A DNA stretch of 64,000 nucleotides from Hyaloscypha bicolor E (taxonomy: Eukaryota > Ascomycota > Leotiomycetes > Helotiales > Hyaloscyphaceae), in the NCBI RefSeq assembly GCF_002865645.1, contig NW_020194618.1, positions 434,001 to 498,000 on the forward strand, read 5' to 3'. The notes beneath the pieces were generated by a model that did no database searches, had not been told where the DNA came from, and saw only the letters and a list, made by a program, of their open reading frames with translations. Made by a program: the position numbers and the translations under genes. Position 1 is the stretch's first letter. Every line of letters starts with the position of its first letter. Shown here piece by piece: positions 36,066 through 46,402 of this stretch.

Positions 36066-37511
36066 ATGAGACTTCTCAATACTGCAACTTTGGAGTTTGA
36101 GAAGCAGTTTGGAGATAGAGCACGAGAATATGCCATCCTCTCGCACAAGTGGGAGAAGGTAGAAGAAGAAGTTTCGTTCGAGGAATTACGCTCTCCTTCG
36201 GCTCGCAAGAAGAAAGGCTACGCAAAAATCTGTGACTTCTGCGACGAAGTTAGATCACAAGGATACGACTACGCTTGGGTTGACACGTGCTGCATTGATA
36301 AAAGGGACTTCACCGAACTCGCAGAAGCCATCAATTCAATGTTCAATTGGTACAAGAACTCTTCCACCTGCATTGCCTATCTGTCCGATTTCTTGCTAGA
36401 ACCAGAACTAGGTCATCGACAGTTTGAATCCGACCTTGCAAAAAGTCAGTGGTTCAGCCGAGGCTGGACCTTACAAGAGCTTATAGCTCCAGCAGAGGTC
36501 AAATTCTATGATTCGAAATGGCGTTACTTTGGGACCAAACAAGATCTTGCCGGAGCAATCTCCAAGATCACTGGAATCAGCAAAGCTCTCCTTCAAGGCA
36601 AACGGGGCTTGAAGAAATTCAGCTGCGCACAAAAAATGAGTTGGGCGGCGAAGCGGCGAACTACTAGACCTGAAGACAGAACATATTCGCTCCTTGGACT
36701 TTTCGGCGTTAGTCTACCACTCATATACGATGGAGACGGCTCCAGAGCCTTCAAGCGGCTGCAAGAAGAAATCATCAAGAGCTCCACAGATCAGTCCATA
36801 TTTGCGTGGGTCCAGTATGGGCCATCGCCCTTCATCCAAGGTGGACGTACGATATTTGACCAAAAATGCAGTATCCTTGCACCATCACCCGATTGCTTCC
36901 GATTTTCATCAAATATTGTTGCTTTCAAAAGGGAGGTATCAAACACTCCTTATTCTCTGACCAACACTGGATTGGATATTACCCAACCAATTTACAAGTT
37001 GATCTCTTCGGGAGACTTGGTCTTGCTAGAAGTACTGCTGGACTGTTATAGTGAAGGAAACCAAGACTGCAGAGTATCAATAACTGTAGTGGGGTCAAAT
37101 TCGATCTATAAGTTGATGAGATGGCGGTCAACAGAAACTCTCGGGAACCACAGCAGACTAGCGGTATCCAGAGTTGAGCCTCACTTTCTCGGAGCTCTCA
37201 GCTTTCACTCAGGTGTTATTGCCCGGGAAGAAGATCGTGCGAAGGTTCCCTTACAAATCTCGCCTATTTCTGTCGACTCGGACCAGACCTTGGTATCGGT
37301 GGATGTATCTTGGATGAACGATCGAGGGTGGGAGGTGGATACACTCAGGAAAATGATTTTTGCTAGATGTCAAATCCAGAATTTACGCAGAGAGAGAGCC
37401 AGAGCAAAAAAAAATGACATCAGCAATATGCGCTTAGGGCTTGGTATAGTTGCACTTGGAGCTTGTGTATGGAAGCTAGCCTTGGGAACCGATTCAGTAG
37501 CTATGAAGTGA
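36066..37511 (+). CDS. HET-domain protein (heterokaryon incompatibility, HET-E/vegetative incompatibility type)
   Basis: 481 residues, no intron needed. The start MRLLNTATLEFE is the usual N-terminus of this family. HET domain (Pfam HET, about residues 20-150): EYAILSHKW (21-29), YAWVDTCCID (69-78), EAINSMFNWY (87-96), CIAYLSD (102-108), and WFSRGWTLQELIAP (129-142). A second conserved block (191-237) has MSWAAKRRTTRPEDRTYSLLG and FKRLQEEI. Residues 240-425 are less conserved. A basic stretch (438-449) precedes a C-terminal hydrophobic segment (457-473) that could be a membrane anchor. No NACHT, WD40 or prion-like region is present. HET proteins trigger cell death when genetically different hyphae fuse, and the HET domain is the effector. 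The gene is undamaged although dead transposons surround it, so it appears protected or selected. Specific partner unknown. Confidence 0.92.
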   Translation: MRLLNTATLEFEKQFGDRAREYAILSHKWEKVEEEVSFEELRSPSARKKKGYAKICDFCDEVRSQGYDYAWVDTCCIDKRDFTELAEAINSMFNWYKNSSTCIAYLSDFLLEPELGHRQFESDLAKSQWFSRGWTLQELIAPAEVKFYDSKWRYFGTKQDLAGAISKITGISKALLQGKRGLKKFSCAQKMSWAAKRRTTRPEDRTYSLLGLFGVSLPLIYDGDGSRAFKRLQEEIIKSSTDQSIFAWVQYGPSPFIQGGRTIFDQKCSILAPSPDCFRFSSNIVAFKREVSNTPYSLTNTGLDITQPIYKLISSGDLVLLEVLLDCYSEGNQDCRVSITVVGSNSIYKLMRWRSTETLGNHSRLAVSRVEPHFLGALSFHSGVIAREEDRAKVPLQISPISVDSDQTLVSVDVSWMNDRGWEVDTLRKMIFARCQIQNLRRERARAKKNDISNMRLGLGIVALGACVWKLALGTDSVAMK

Positions 37512-37909
37512 TTGATTAACTGCTAGTTGAAGAGAATGTTACGCTTTACTCTGGTGCATTTCACTTCGATCGGGTGATGCTGCCGCTAGGCTTAGCCGGT
37601 GGCGCACGGCAGAATCCGGGAATAGCTTCAACGCTTCTTCTTAGGCTTCCTTCCTTCCTTGGCTTAGAATCGTCGAATATAGGGATTCTCATACCTTTGT
37701 TTAGGCCATCTCATGCTATATATGACTTTATTCTAAGCTCATCCATGATATGATCTCAGGTTTCCAGGTCCCAGGTCAAGTCCCAGGCGCACGAAAGCTT
37801 CCAATCATTTTTCACGACATAATACGTTTGAGTGTAGGTGCTTGCAAGCGTGCCTATATTGTTACTATGATACACACAATTTTGTGTTCTTCTTTTTGTT
37901 CTCCTCACT
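37512..37909. other. 3' flank of the HET gene
   Basis: Normal base composition and no convincing ORF. No clear AATAAA signal was seen just past the stop. An 82-codon frame starting at 37750 has no domain and is treated as chance. Confidence 0.5.
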
Positions 37910-38130
37910 ATGGATCAAGCATCGCTCTAGGCAGAAGTACAGCGTCAGCACGATTAACTGAAAACTCGACGCGACGAGATCCTTGTAATCTTACTTAAGG
38001 CGACAACTGTCGACATACGTGCAGCGCAGCTGGAAGTGCAGCTTGTGAATAAAAGCCAGTACAGATGTCAGGCGCGAGGATCTCGACGACGCGAGATGAA
38101 AGACTTAGTCGCTATATGATGAAGCGGATT
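37910..38130 (+). pseudogene. small unrecognised coding relic with two RIP-type stops
   Basis: From ATG at 37910, the frame reads MDQASL, TAG, AEVQRQHD, TAA, LKTRRDEILVILLKA and TTVDIRAAQLEVQLVNKS, then further to TGA near 38116. The two early stops sit exactly where CAG and CAA would restore a charged, helix-forming, Gln-rich N-terminus. That resembles the start of some retroelement Gag or transposase proteins, but I cannot assign a family. It lies near the right edge of the island, where RIP-type damage may be starting. Confidence 0.35.
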
Positions 38131-38229
38131 TCGGGAGGGAGACTCGTAAATAAAGTGAAGCGTTGGAGGCCTACTAGCGAGACGACAGTGGCGGTTGATA
38201 ACATCTGTTCCAGCCCAACCACGAATATC

Positions 38230-38420
38230 TCTCATTCACAAATGAACTAGTCTAGTCGTGAATAGACTAGATTCACGTATGAACTAGTCTATTCGTGAAT
38301 CAACTAGTCTATTCACGAAATACCATCTATTTATAAATAGACTAGCCTATTCACGAATTACGTATGCTATTATAATAAGACTTGTAATTAGACTAGTTTA
38401 TTCGCAAAAAGCCTAGTTTA
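38230..38420. repeat. array of ACTAGT / TTCRYGAA palindromic modules
   Basis: Five to six copies of a module of about 20 bases, (A)ACTAGTCTATTCGTGAAT or with TTCACGAA in the inverted form, spaced irregularly. ACTAGT is self-complementary, and TTCGTGAA and TTCACGAA are complements, so the units can pair as several alternative hairpins. The rightmost copies are progressively AT-converted as the sequence enters the AT-rich block. Confidence 0.8.
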
Positions 38421-39089
38421 GTTATTAATTAAAGATATATTTATAAGTTCTATATTATAATATTTATTTTTATCTTTTTCGTTTTCTTTATTCTCTTATT
38501 CTTAATATTCTTAATTATTTTAATTTTAGTTCTTAAAGCTAAGCTAATTAAATATTTATAATTATAGTTTAGTTTTAAATAATAATAAATTGAGTGCTTT
38601 TACTTATTTTAATATAATTATAATATTTAAAAATTATATAATTCTTTATATTTATAAGAAATAATTGCTTTATTATTTATAAAAGTTTTCTTAATAATTA
38701 AATTAAAAGCTATTTTAATTTTAAGCTTAGTAACTTTTATATTTTATATAAATAATAAAATAATTCTTTATAATTCTTTTATAAATAAAAGTTTATTAAT
38801 TATCTTTTAATTTATTTAAATCTTATATTAGTACTTTTAAAAATATATTAAAAACTCGCTTAAATGCTTTTTAATTATTAATAGAAAGTCGAGTTTTATA
38901 AAAAAAGCTTTAATATAATATTATTATTAATTATAAAAATATTAATTTTATAAATCTTATTATATTTATTAATTATTTTATTGCGTGTCTTTTAATATAA
39001 TAAATATTAAATTATATATAAATATGGCTTTTATTTATTAGCTAAATTATAATAAGTACTTATTTCTTTATTTAATAAAATATAGTTTA
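38421..39089. other. AT-rich relic, no gene seen
   Basis: Right flank of the island: strongly AT-rich, with scattered GC remnants but no domain I could read in any frame. Confidence 0.55.
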
Positions 39090-39427
39090 TATTAGTTTAT
39101 TAGTAATATATAATATAATATATAATATATATAAAATACTAAATATATAATATATATAAAATACTAAATATATAAAATTAGTAAAATAGTTAATATTTAG
39201 AAGTAAGAATTATAATATTATAATATTAATATATAATTCCTAACTTTACTAAGCCTAATAAGAACTAGCTATTAATTGAGTTATTTATAAAATATAAAGT
39301 TATATAACTATATCTCGTATTTTATATTTTATTATTTATATTTTATTACTTATATTTTATTACTTATATCTTATATTTCGAGTTCTATAATTATATATAT
39401 AACTTCTAAAAAATAGCTATATTAATA
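39090..39427 (-). repeat. 3' LTR of copy G
   Basis: Plus-strand reading starts TATTAG and ends TTAATA (decayed CTAATA). About 338 bp, lengthened by AT-rich and TATTTTATTACTTA-type tandem repeats. Confidence 0.75.
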
Positions 39428-39567
39428 CTAGAATCTTTCTAAAAACACAAAAAAATAGTATTTTCTTTTAATTATATACTAATTTCCTAATCCGGCCTAG
39501 TACTAGACTTCTTAAATACTTTATATATTTATATATATTCTTTTATTTTATATTTCTATTTTATATA

Positions 39568-39665
39568 TTTATTTTTTAATTTATTTTTTAATTTATTTTT
39601 TAATTTATTTTTTAATTTATTTTTTAATTTATTTTTTAATTTATTTTTTAATTTATTTTTTAATT
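39568..39665. repeat. 12-bp AT tandem repeat within copy G
   Basis: About eight copies of TAATTTATTTTT, followed by several copies of a related unit, TAATTTATTTATATT (to about 39740). It replaces the corresponding 3' internal sequence present in copy C. Confidence 0.85.
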
Positions 39666-39832
39666 TATTTATATTTAATTTATTTATATTTAATTTATTT
39701 ATATTTAATATATTTATATTTAGTTTATTTATATTTAATTATTTTATATTTATATTAATTAGATATTTAAAAGTATTTAATAGCTTTAATTTTATTATAA
39801 AGTTAATAGAATTCAATTTTCTCTTAATTTAT

Positions 39833-40131
39833 TATTAGTATAGCTATTTCTTTAGGAATTATATATATAGTTACGAGATACGGGATACGGGATATAAGTA
39901 ATAGAATATAGGTAATAGAATATGGAATACGAGATATAGTTATATAACTTTATATCTTATTAGTAATTCGACTAGTAAACTAGACCCCTTTAGGCTTAGT
40001 AGATTTAGGGATTATATATTAATATTATAATATTATAATCCCTACTTCTAAATAATAATAACTTTACTAACTAATATAACTAGTATTTTTATATTTATAT
40101 AATAGTACTATATATTACTAATAAACCAATA
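39833..40131 (+). repeat. 5' LTR of copy E
   Basis: 299 bp, TATTAG...CCAATA. The differences from the 3' LTR that I compared are nearly all transitions, as RIP would produce. Confidence 0.9.
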
Positions 40132-40709
40132 CTAATTAGTTAGTACTTATAGATTAGAGATAGAATAGTTATACTAAAGAAGTATCCGGTAGCCTATAGC
40201 AAAATTAAACTAGTCTATATTAAAGAAGGGAATTACCTATTAATTCTATAAAGCATCCGGTAGCCTAAAAGAGAAAATAGCTAGCTCTTACTAAGAACTA
40301 AGAACTACTCTATTAAAGGGAGAAATTACTTATTAACTCTATAAAATATCCGGTAGCCTAAGAGAAAAGACTCTAGTTCTTACTAATTAATAAGTAGTTA
40401 GCTATTTAACTATCTATTTATTTAATTATTTACTATTCTTTAAAACCAACTTCTTTTAGCCCCAAGACTATCTTCTTAGAAACTATCTTTTCTACTTATA
40501 TAATACCTGTATCTATAGGACTCTCTTTCCGGAATATATATCCTATATATATCCTTAAAGCTCTTTAATTACTACTTCGATTTTATTATTAAATTGAGTC
40601 CTTTAAGCTTTAGATTCTCCTGGAATTATAATATTTCACTTCCTAAATTTCTCGTTATGAACGAAATATTTAAGGGCAAAATATTTACTTTAATACCCTT
40701 AATACTCCT

Positions 40710-40935
40710 AGATATCTGGGATATCTGGTATCTCAACCAGGTATCTAGTATCTGGTATCTAAACCAGGTATCTGGTATCTTAACCAGGCATCTGGCATCT
40801 GGTATCTGAACTAGATATCTGGTATCTTAATAACTAGGCATCTGGTATCTTAACCAGGCATCTGAACCAGGCATCTCGTATCTTAACCAGGTATCTGAAC
40901 TAGGCATCTGGTATCTAAACCAGGTATCTAGATAT
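40710..40935 (+). repeat. leader minisatellite of copy E
   Basis: Fifteen or more units of ACCAGGTATCTGG / GGTATCT type, many with AGATAC-like inverted half-sites. A 71-codon open frame across it (40594-40809) exists only because the repeat happens to lack stops. Confidence 0.85.
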
Positions 40936-41059
40936 CTTTACTACCGAACTCTTTTTATAAACTTACTATAAACTACCTTATCTTTAAATCTCTCTTACTA
41001 CGAATTATATATATATTAAGAAGGGCTTGGCTCTAGAAGTTTAGTATAGCAGAACTATA

Positions 41060-44000
41060 GGATAGATATATATAGGTAAAGAAGTAGAAAGGCAGTATTA
41101 ATCTAATTACTTATAGTAATAAGAAAGTTCTAAATTACCTTAATACTAGACTATTCTAGTATAAGATAAAGAAGTCAACTAATAATAATCTCTAGGAATT
41201 ATTTAAGAAGAATTTTAGTAATTTTACTCTCGAAATACTTAATTATCTAAATTAATATATATTATATAAATTATAAGCTACTTTATAATATAGTAATATT
41301 TATATTAAATAAAATAATAAGAAACTTACTATTATATAGTTCTTAGTTAATACTATTTAGGAAGAAGAATAATATATTTAGACTATAGCTAATATTATTA
41401 CTACTAGATTAGATCTTAATATAGGTCCTATTACCTTATTATATATATCTCTTAATAATAGTATTATAAGAAATTAATAAACTAAACTAATTATTACTTA
41501 TATTTCTTTATTACCTATAATTATTCTTACTAGTACTAGATTATAGAGAGCTAGTAATAACAAATTTCTATTACTTTTATTATTTCTATTATTTTTAAAT
41601 AGCTCTTTAGCTAGCCCTCTTATTATAAAACTAATTAGAGAAGTAATAAAGATATATACTAAAATATAGAAATATAATAGAACTAATAGTAGTTTTAACT
41701 AAAAACTTACTATTTTCCTTAATATTTACTAATATATAAAGCTTTTATAAGAGGTATTAATAAGAGCTTTTCCTATTATATTAAAAAAACTAATATAAAA
41801 TTACTTTTATAATAACTAGCTCTCTTAATATATATATAAAGAAGCCTATATAAATATTTATAGCTTTTTTAAAGGCCCTGGTTTCTAATATCGAAATTTA
41901 GATAAGTGAAATATTATTATAATAGTAATTATAATAGCTTAATATTCTAAAAAGATAATATTTAAGCTTATCTAGTTACTAATTAATAACCTATATAAAT
42001 TATAATATAAACTAGTATCTGTCCTATAAAATATCAAATTCCTATATAATAAGATTATTACTTCTTATTAAAGTATACTAGTATACTAATATATAGTCTC
42101 GAATTCTTTTTCTAATCTCGGCTAACTTATTAATAAGCTCTAATTATCTATTATTACTTATAAGAAGAAATAATAGATTAATATCGAGATCTTCTTTACT
42201 AATTAATAATACTATTCTTAAAACCCTCTAAACTATTACCTATTCGGAAATTATTAATATAGATCTAGCTATAACTTCGGAATTTATAATAACTACTTTA
42301 AGTTCTATAATTATAATAATTATATCCTAAAGTTATATTTTATATATAAGAAACCCAAATACTACTTATAAAAGTATATACTAGAAGAATAAAAGGCTAA
42401 GAAGGCTTAATTTAAAAGTAAAAACATTTACTAATTTAGATCCCGAAATACCCGTAACTTTAATAAATGCTTTAGTAATACTTATATATAGTATATTACC
42501 GAATTTAAAAGAGAAAAGAATAATAAGAATAATAAAAATAAACTAGTAAATAATGCTTTTAAAGCCTTACTAGTAGAAATAAATAAAGGAAAGAAATATT
42601 ACTTTAATTCCTATTTTATTTCTATTAAGAGCTTCTTAGCTACTTTTATAGCTTTTGCTTCTGCTATTTCTATAACTAATACCCTTTTAAATAACCTCAC
42701 TTTCCTTTTCCTTATATATTAGATAATAGGCGAAAACTATATCCTAGAGCCTATTAAATAAATAGAGAATACTCAGATATTTATAATTAATAATATATTA
42801 AGATATAATACTTATTGCTTTTATAAAGTTATAATTAATACCGGAGCTTCTAGATTCTTAATTACTAGTTCTAACTAATTCCAAGCTTTATAATAGACTA
42901 ATAATAGTCTTAAACTTAATAAAACTACTAAAGGTCAAGTTAATATCTAGTTTAGTATCGGATCTATATTTTCTATTAGATCTGTAATAGTAAGAATACT
43001 AATTAGGTAAGTATAATTCTATATTATATCTATAAAAACTCTATTTCTATTTAGTTTAGCTAATATAAATAAGCTAGGAATTTATTTTAATAATCTTACT
43101 AATTATTTCATTACTTCTAATAAATACTTTATATTTATAATATAATATTTTAAATACTCTTTTTTGCTTTGAAATACTACTTTATAAAGCTTTATTTCCG
43201 AATTCTTTATTTATAACTCCTGCTTTCTTATAGAAGTCAAATTATAATATCTATACTACTATTTTGGTTATTTATTTATTAGTAAGCTCCGAAATATACT
43301 AGAATAAACAGGCTATAATATTAATATAGAAGCCCTTAAATACCTTATAAAGTATTATAAATAATACTAGAAATTCGAATAATTACCGGAATAATTCAAG
43401 TTTAATTTAAGAGATAATATTAGCTTTAACTATTCTATTATTATTAATATTTTCTATATTTCCGGTAAGCTTATATTTTATATTATTAATAAAGGTACTT
43501 AATATTAAGCCGGCTAATAGCTTTAAAATATTAGTATATTATATATTTGGGATACCCTAAAATAATATTAGATTAATACCTATTTAGGCTCTTTTAATTA
43601 GATTATAATAAATACAGGAAAGTAGTTTACTAATAAGAAGTTTACTTAGCTTATAAATACTATAGGAACCAAAGTTAAAATCGTTTCTATAGAAGCTTAT
43701 AATTCCGTCGGAATTATAGAATACTATTATAGCCCGATTTAATATATTTATCTTATTATTATAGCCAAAATTAATAGAATTAATAAGAATACTATACTCT
43801 AAATAGCTTTTAAGGCCATTAATAATTCTGCTAGACCCAATAGTATTATTCTAACCCTTCTAGTTTATAGTATTTTATTTTAAATAACTAAATATAATAT
43901 CTTATTACTAACTATATTATAGTAATTAGTAGTATTTAAGAAAGTAATAGTAGAAATTCAGAAGCTTTAAGCTAGATACCAGATTATAAATACCCTAAAT

Positions 44001-45880
44001 ACCCGAAATAGTTCTAGTACTACTAATATCTATAAACCTTCCTTAAATTCGGATATTTTTATATAATATAAAGGAAATACCGGTTAATCTAGTAGTTAAG
44101 ATAGGCTATATAAGCTAGTAGCCATTAACGGAGAGAACTATATACTAGCTTTACTATATAGTAATACTACTTTCTATTCAATTTCTATAAAGCCCTTTTA
44201 TATAAGAGATATTGAGGTTATTACTAATAATTCCGAACCTGAACCTATTCCCGAACTATATAATAAGGCTAAAAGTAATATAGGTATAATTCCTTCTGCT
44301 ATTTCTGCTATTTTACTAAAGTATAATAGAGAATATTCTTATAAGAACCCGGATATTACGGTATTTTTATAGGATAATAACCTATATAAGAACTCCCGTT
44401 AAGTTAAAATTACTAGCCTTTTAGAAAAGAATATATTTAAGGTTACTTCTAGATTTCAGATACTAAAGGAAGTATATATTTTTAACTTCCGGTTTATTAA
44501 TAAGATTAAGAATAAGAGTATAAAGAAAGAGTTTAAGAAGTCGAGACTAGTTATCTAGGCTTATAATAATAGTAAGAAATATATAGTATTAATATAATTA
44601 TCTATTATTTAATATATTAGCCAGAGAATTATTCTTAGTATTATTACTATAATAATAGATATTATAGAACTATATTTATATAATATCTTATAAGCTTATA
44701 TCTAATTAATAACTTTGCTTAACTATAATTTTTATATTAATTTACTTTATAAACTTACTAGAGAGCTAAATCTAAATAAGAATTCGGTTCTAAAGATTAT
44801 AAAACTACTATATAATATATTAGAAGCTGGGAACTACTAGTTTAAGACTTATTATTTCTACTATATTAATGAGCTTTCTATAGAATAGTTAATTTATAAT
44901 TCTTCGGAATTATTAGCCTTTAAACTAATAATACCCTATTTATTAGAACTAATGATTTTGTAAAAGCAAAGTAACTAAAGCTTTATAAAGCTAAGTTTTT
45001 GGCTAAGAAATATAAATGCCTTATTTCTAACTATAATCTTAAGTTTAATAGAGGTATTATTTATATAGATACTACTGGAATTACTTTTATATAGGAATAC
45101 TAGTATAAAAACCTTTAAACTATTTTTATAAAGAATACTACTATTATAAGTAATAAGAATACTATTTATTAAGATCTTTCTATTAAGAACTAATATATTA
45201 CCTAATATACTAAAGGAATATATATTGTATTACTCTATTAACTAAAAGCTTTATATAACCTATTAATTGCGGTTCAGGCTATTAAATTCTCGGAAACTAA
45301 TATAAAGGTACTTAATAAATATATTTAATAGTAAATTGAGAATATTACTAGAAAACTGAGATTTATAAAGCTAGTAAAGGAGTCTTTATATTTAATTATT
45401 TTTACGGACGCTTTATTTATAAATAATAGAGATCTCTTTTCCCAAATTAGATATATTCTAGTTCTAGTAAATAGAACTAGATATACTAATATTATCTACT
45501 AGTTCTTTACTAAATATAAGAGAGTTACTAGAAGTATTCTAGTTTCGGAACTTTATAGTATGGTTTATAGCTTTAATATAAGCGTTTTAGTTAAATTTAT
45601 AATTAATAGAATACTAGAAATAGAACTACTACTAGTAGTCTATATAGATTTGAAGTTATTATATAAATGTTTTATTAAATTAGAAACTACTCGAGAAAAG
45701 TATCTAATAACTAATATAATATATTTCTGCTAGATATATAAATAATAAGAGATTATAGAAGTTAAATAGATTAAGGAAGAATTAAATTCTGCTAATTCTA
45801 TAATAAAATTAAAGCTAACAAATATCCTTAAGTATCTAATTAATACGAATACTATATAATTAGATATAGAGAAATAAGTT
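41060..45880 (+). pseudogene. copia gag-pol relic of copy E
   Basis: Gag about 41060-42440. Integrase about 42960-44000, with its conserved core near 43670-43740. RT about 44560-45400 with catalytic motif TNN at 44924-44932. RNase H about 45540-45760. Compared with copies A and D about 23 bases are missing just upstream of the RT motif (near 44900), which is also a frameshift. TAA/TAG stops are frequent throughout. Confidence 0.86.
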
Positions 45881-46098
45881 AAGTATAAATAGAGTAGGAA
45901 ATAGATATATAAGATAAGAGGATATTATAGAAAGGAAAGTTATATATAAAAGGCTGCGGCCTTTAGTATATAACCAAAAACCTTAGAAGTAATATGGATA
46001 TATAAAGTATTTGGGAAATCTAATACTAGGCCGGATTAGGGAATTTGTATATAATTAGAAAGAGATATTATTTTTCGTATTTTTTAGAGAGTTTTTAG

Positions 46099-46397
46099 TA
46101 TTAGTATAGCTATTTCTTTAGAAGTTATATATATAGTTACGGGATATAGAATACGGGATATAAGTAATAGAATATAGGTAATAGAATATGAGATATAGAA
46201 TATAGTTATATAACCTTATATTTTATTAGTAACTCGACTAGTAAACTAGATTTCTTTAGGCTTAGCAGATTTAGAAATTATATATTAATACTATAATACT
46301 ATAATCTCTACTTCTAAATAATAATAACTTTACTAACTAATATAACTAGTATTTCCACGCCTATATAATAGTACTATATATTACTAGTAAACCGATA
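46099..46397 (+). repeat. 3' LTR of copy E
   Basis: 299 bp, TATTAG...CCGATA, followed at once by the TTTAT target duplication and the resumption of copy G. Confidence 0.92.
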
Positions 46398-46402
46398 TTT
46401 AT

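Larger units (their letters stand above)
39833..46397 (+). mobile_element. Ty1/copia full-length copy E, nested in copy G
   Basis: 6,565 bp, the longest copy here. LTRs of 299 bp each (39833-40131 and 46099-46397), target duplication TTTAT. The leader contains a duplicated segment (about 40225-40390) and the longest palindromic minisatellite (40710-40935). Gag and pol follow in plus orientation. Confidence 0.93.

Noticed and set aside
35651..36208. 185-codon minus-strand ORF over the HET promoter
   Set aside because: No recognisable domain, overlaps the start of a well-supported gene, and is likely chance in balanced-composition DNA.
36593..37051. Small ORFs on both strands inside the HET gene
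   Set aside because: Other-frame shadows of the 481-codon HET frame.
37750..38250. 82- and 61-codon plus-strand ORFs downstream of HET
   Set aside because: No domains; the 61-codon frame overlaps the relic at 37910 in another frame.
38230..38420. Possible telomere-like repeat at the island edge
   Set aside because: Units are irregularly spaced inverted modules, not short G-rich tandem repeats.
40594..40809. 71-codon ORF in the leader of copy E
   Set aside because: Open only because the GGTATCTGG minisatellite lacks stops in that frame.
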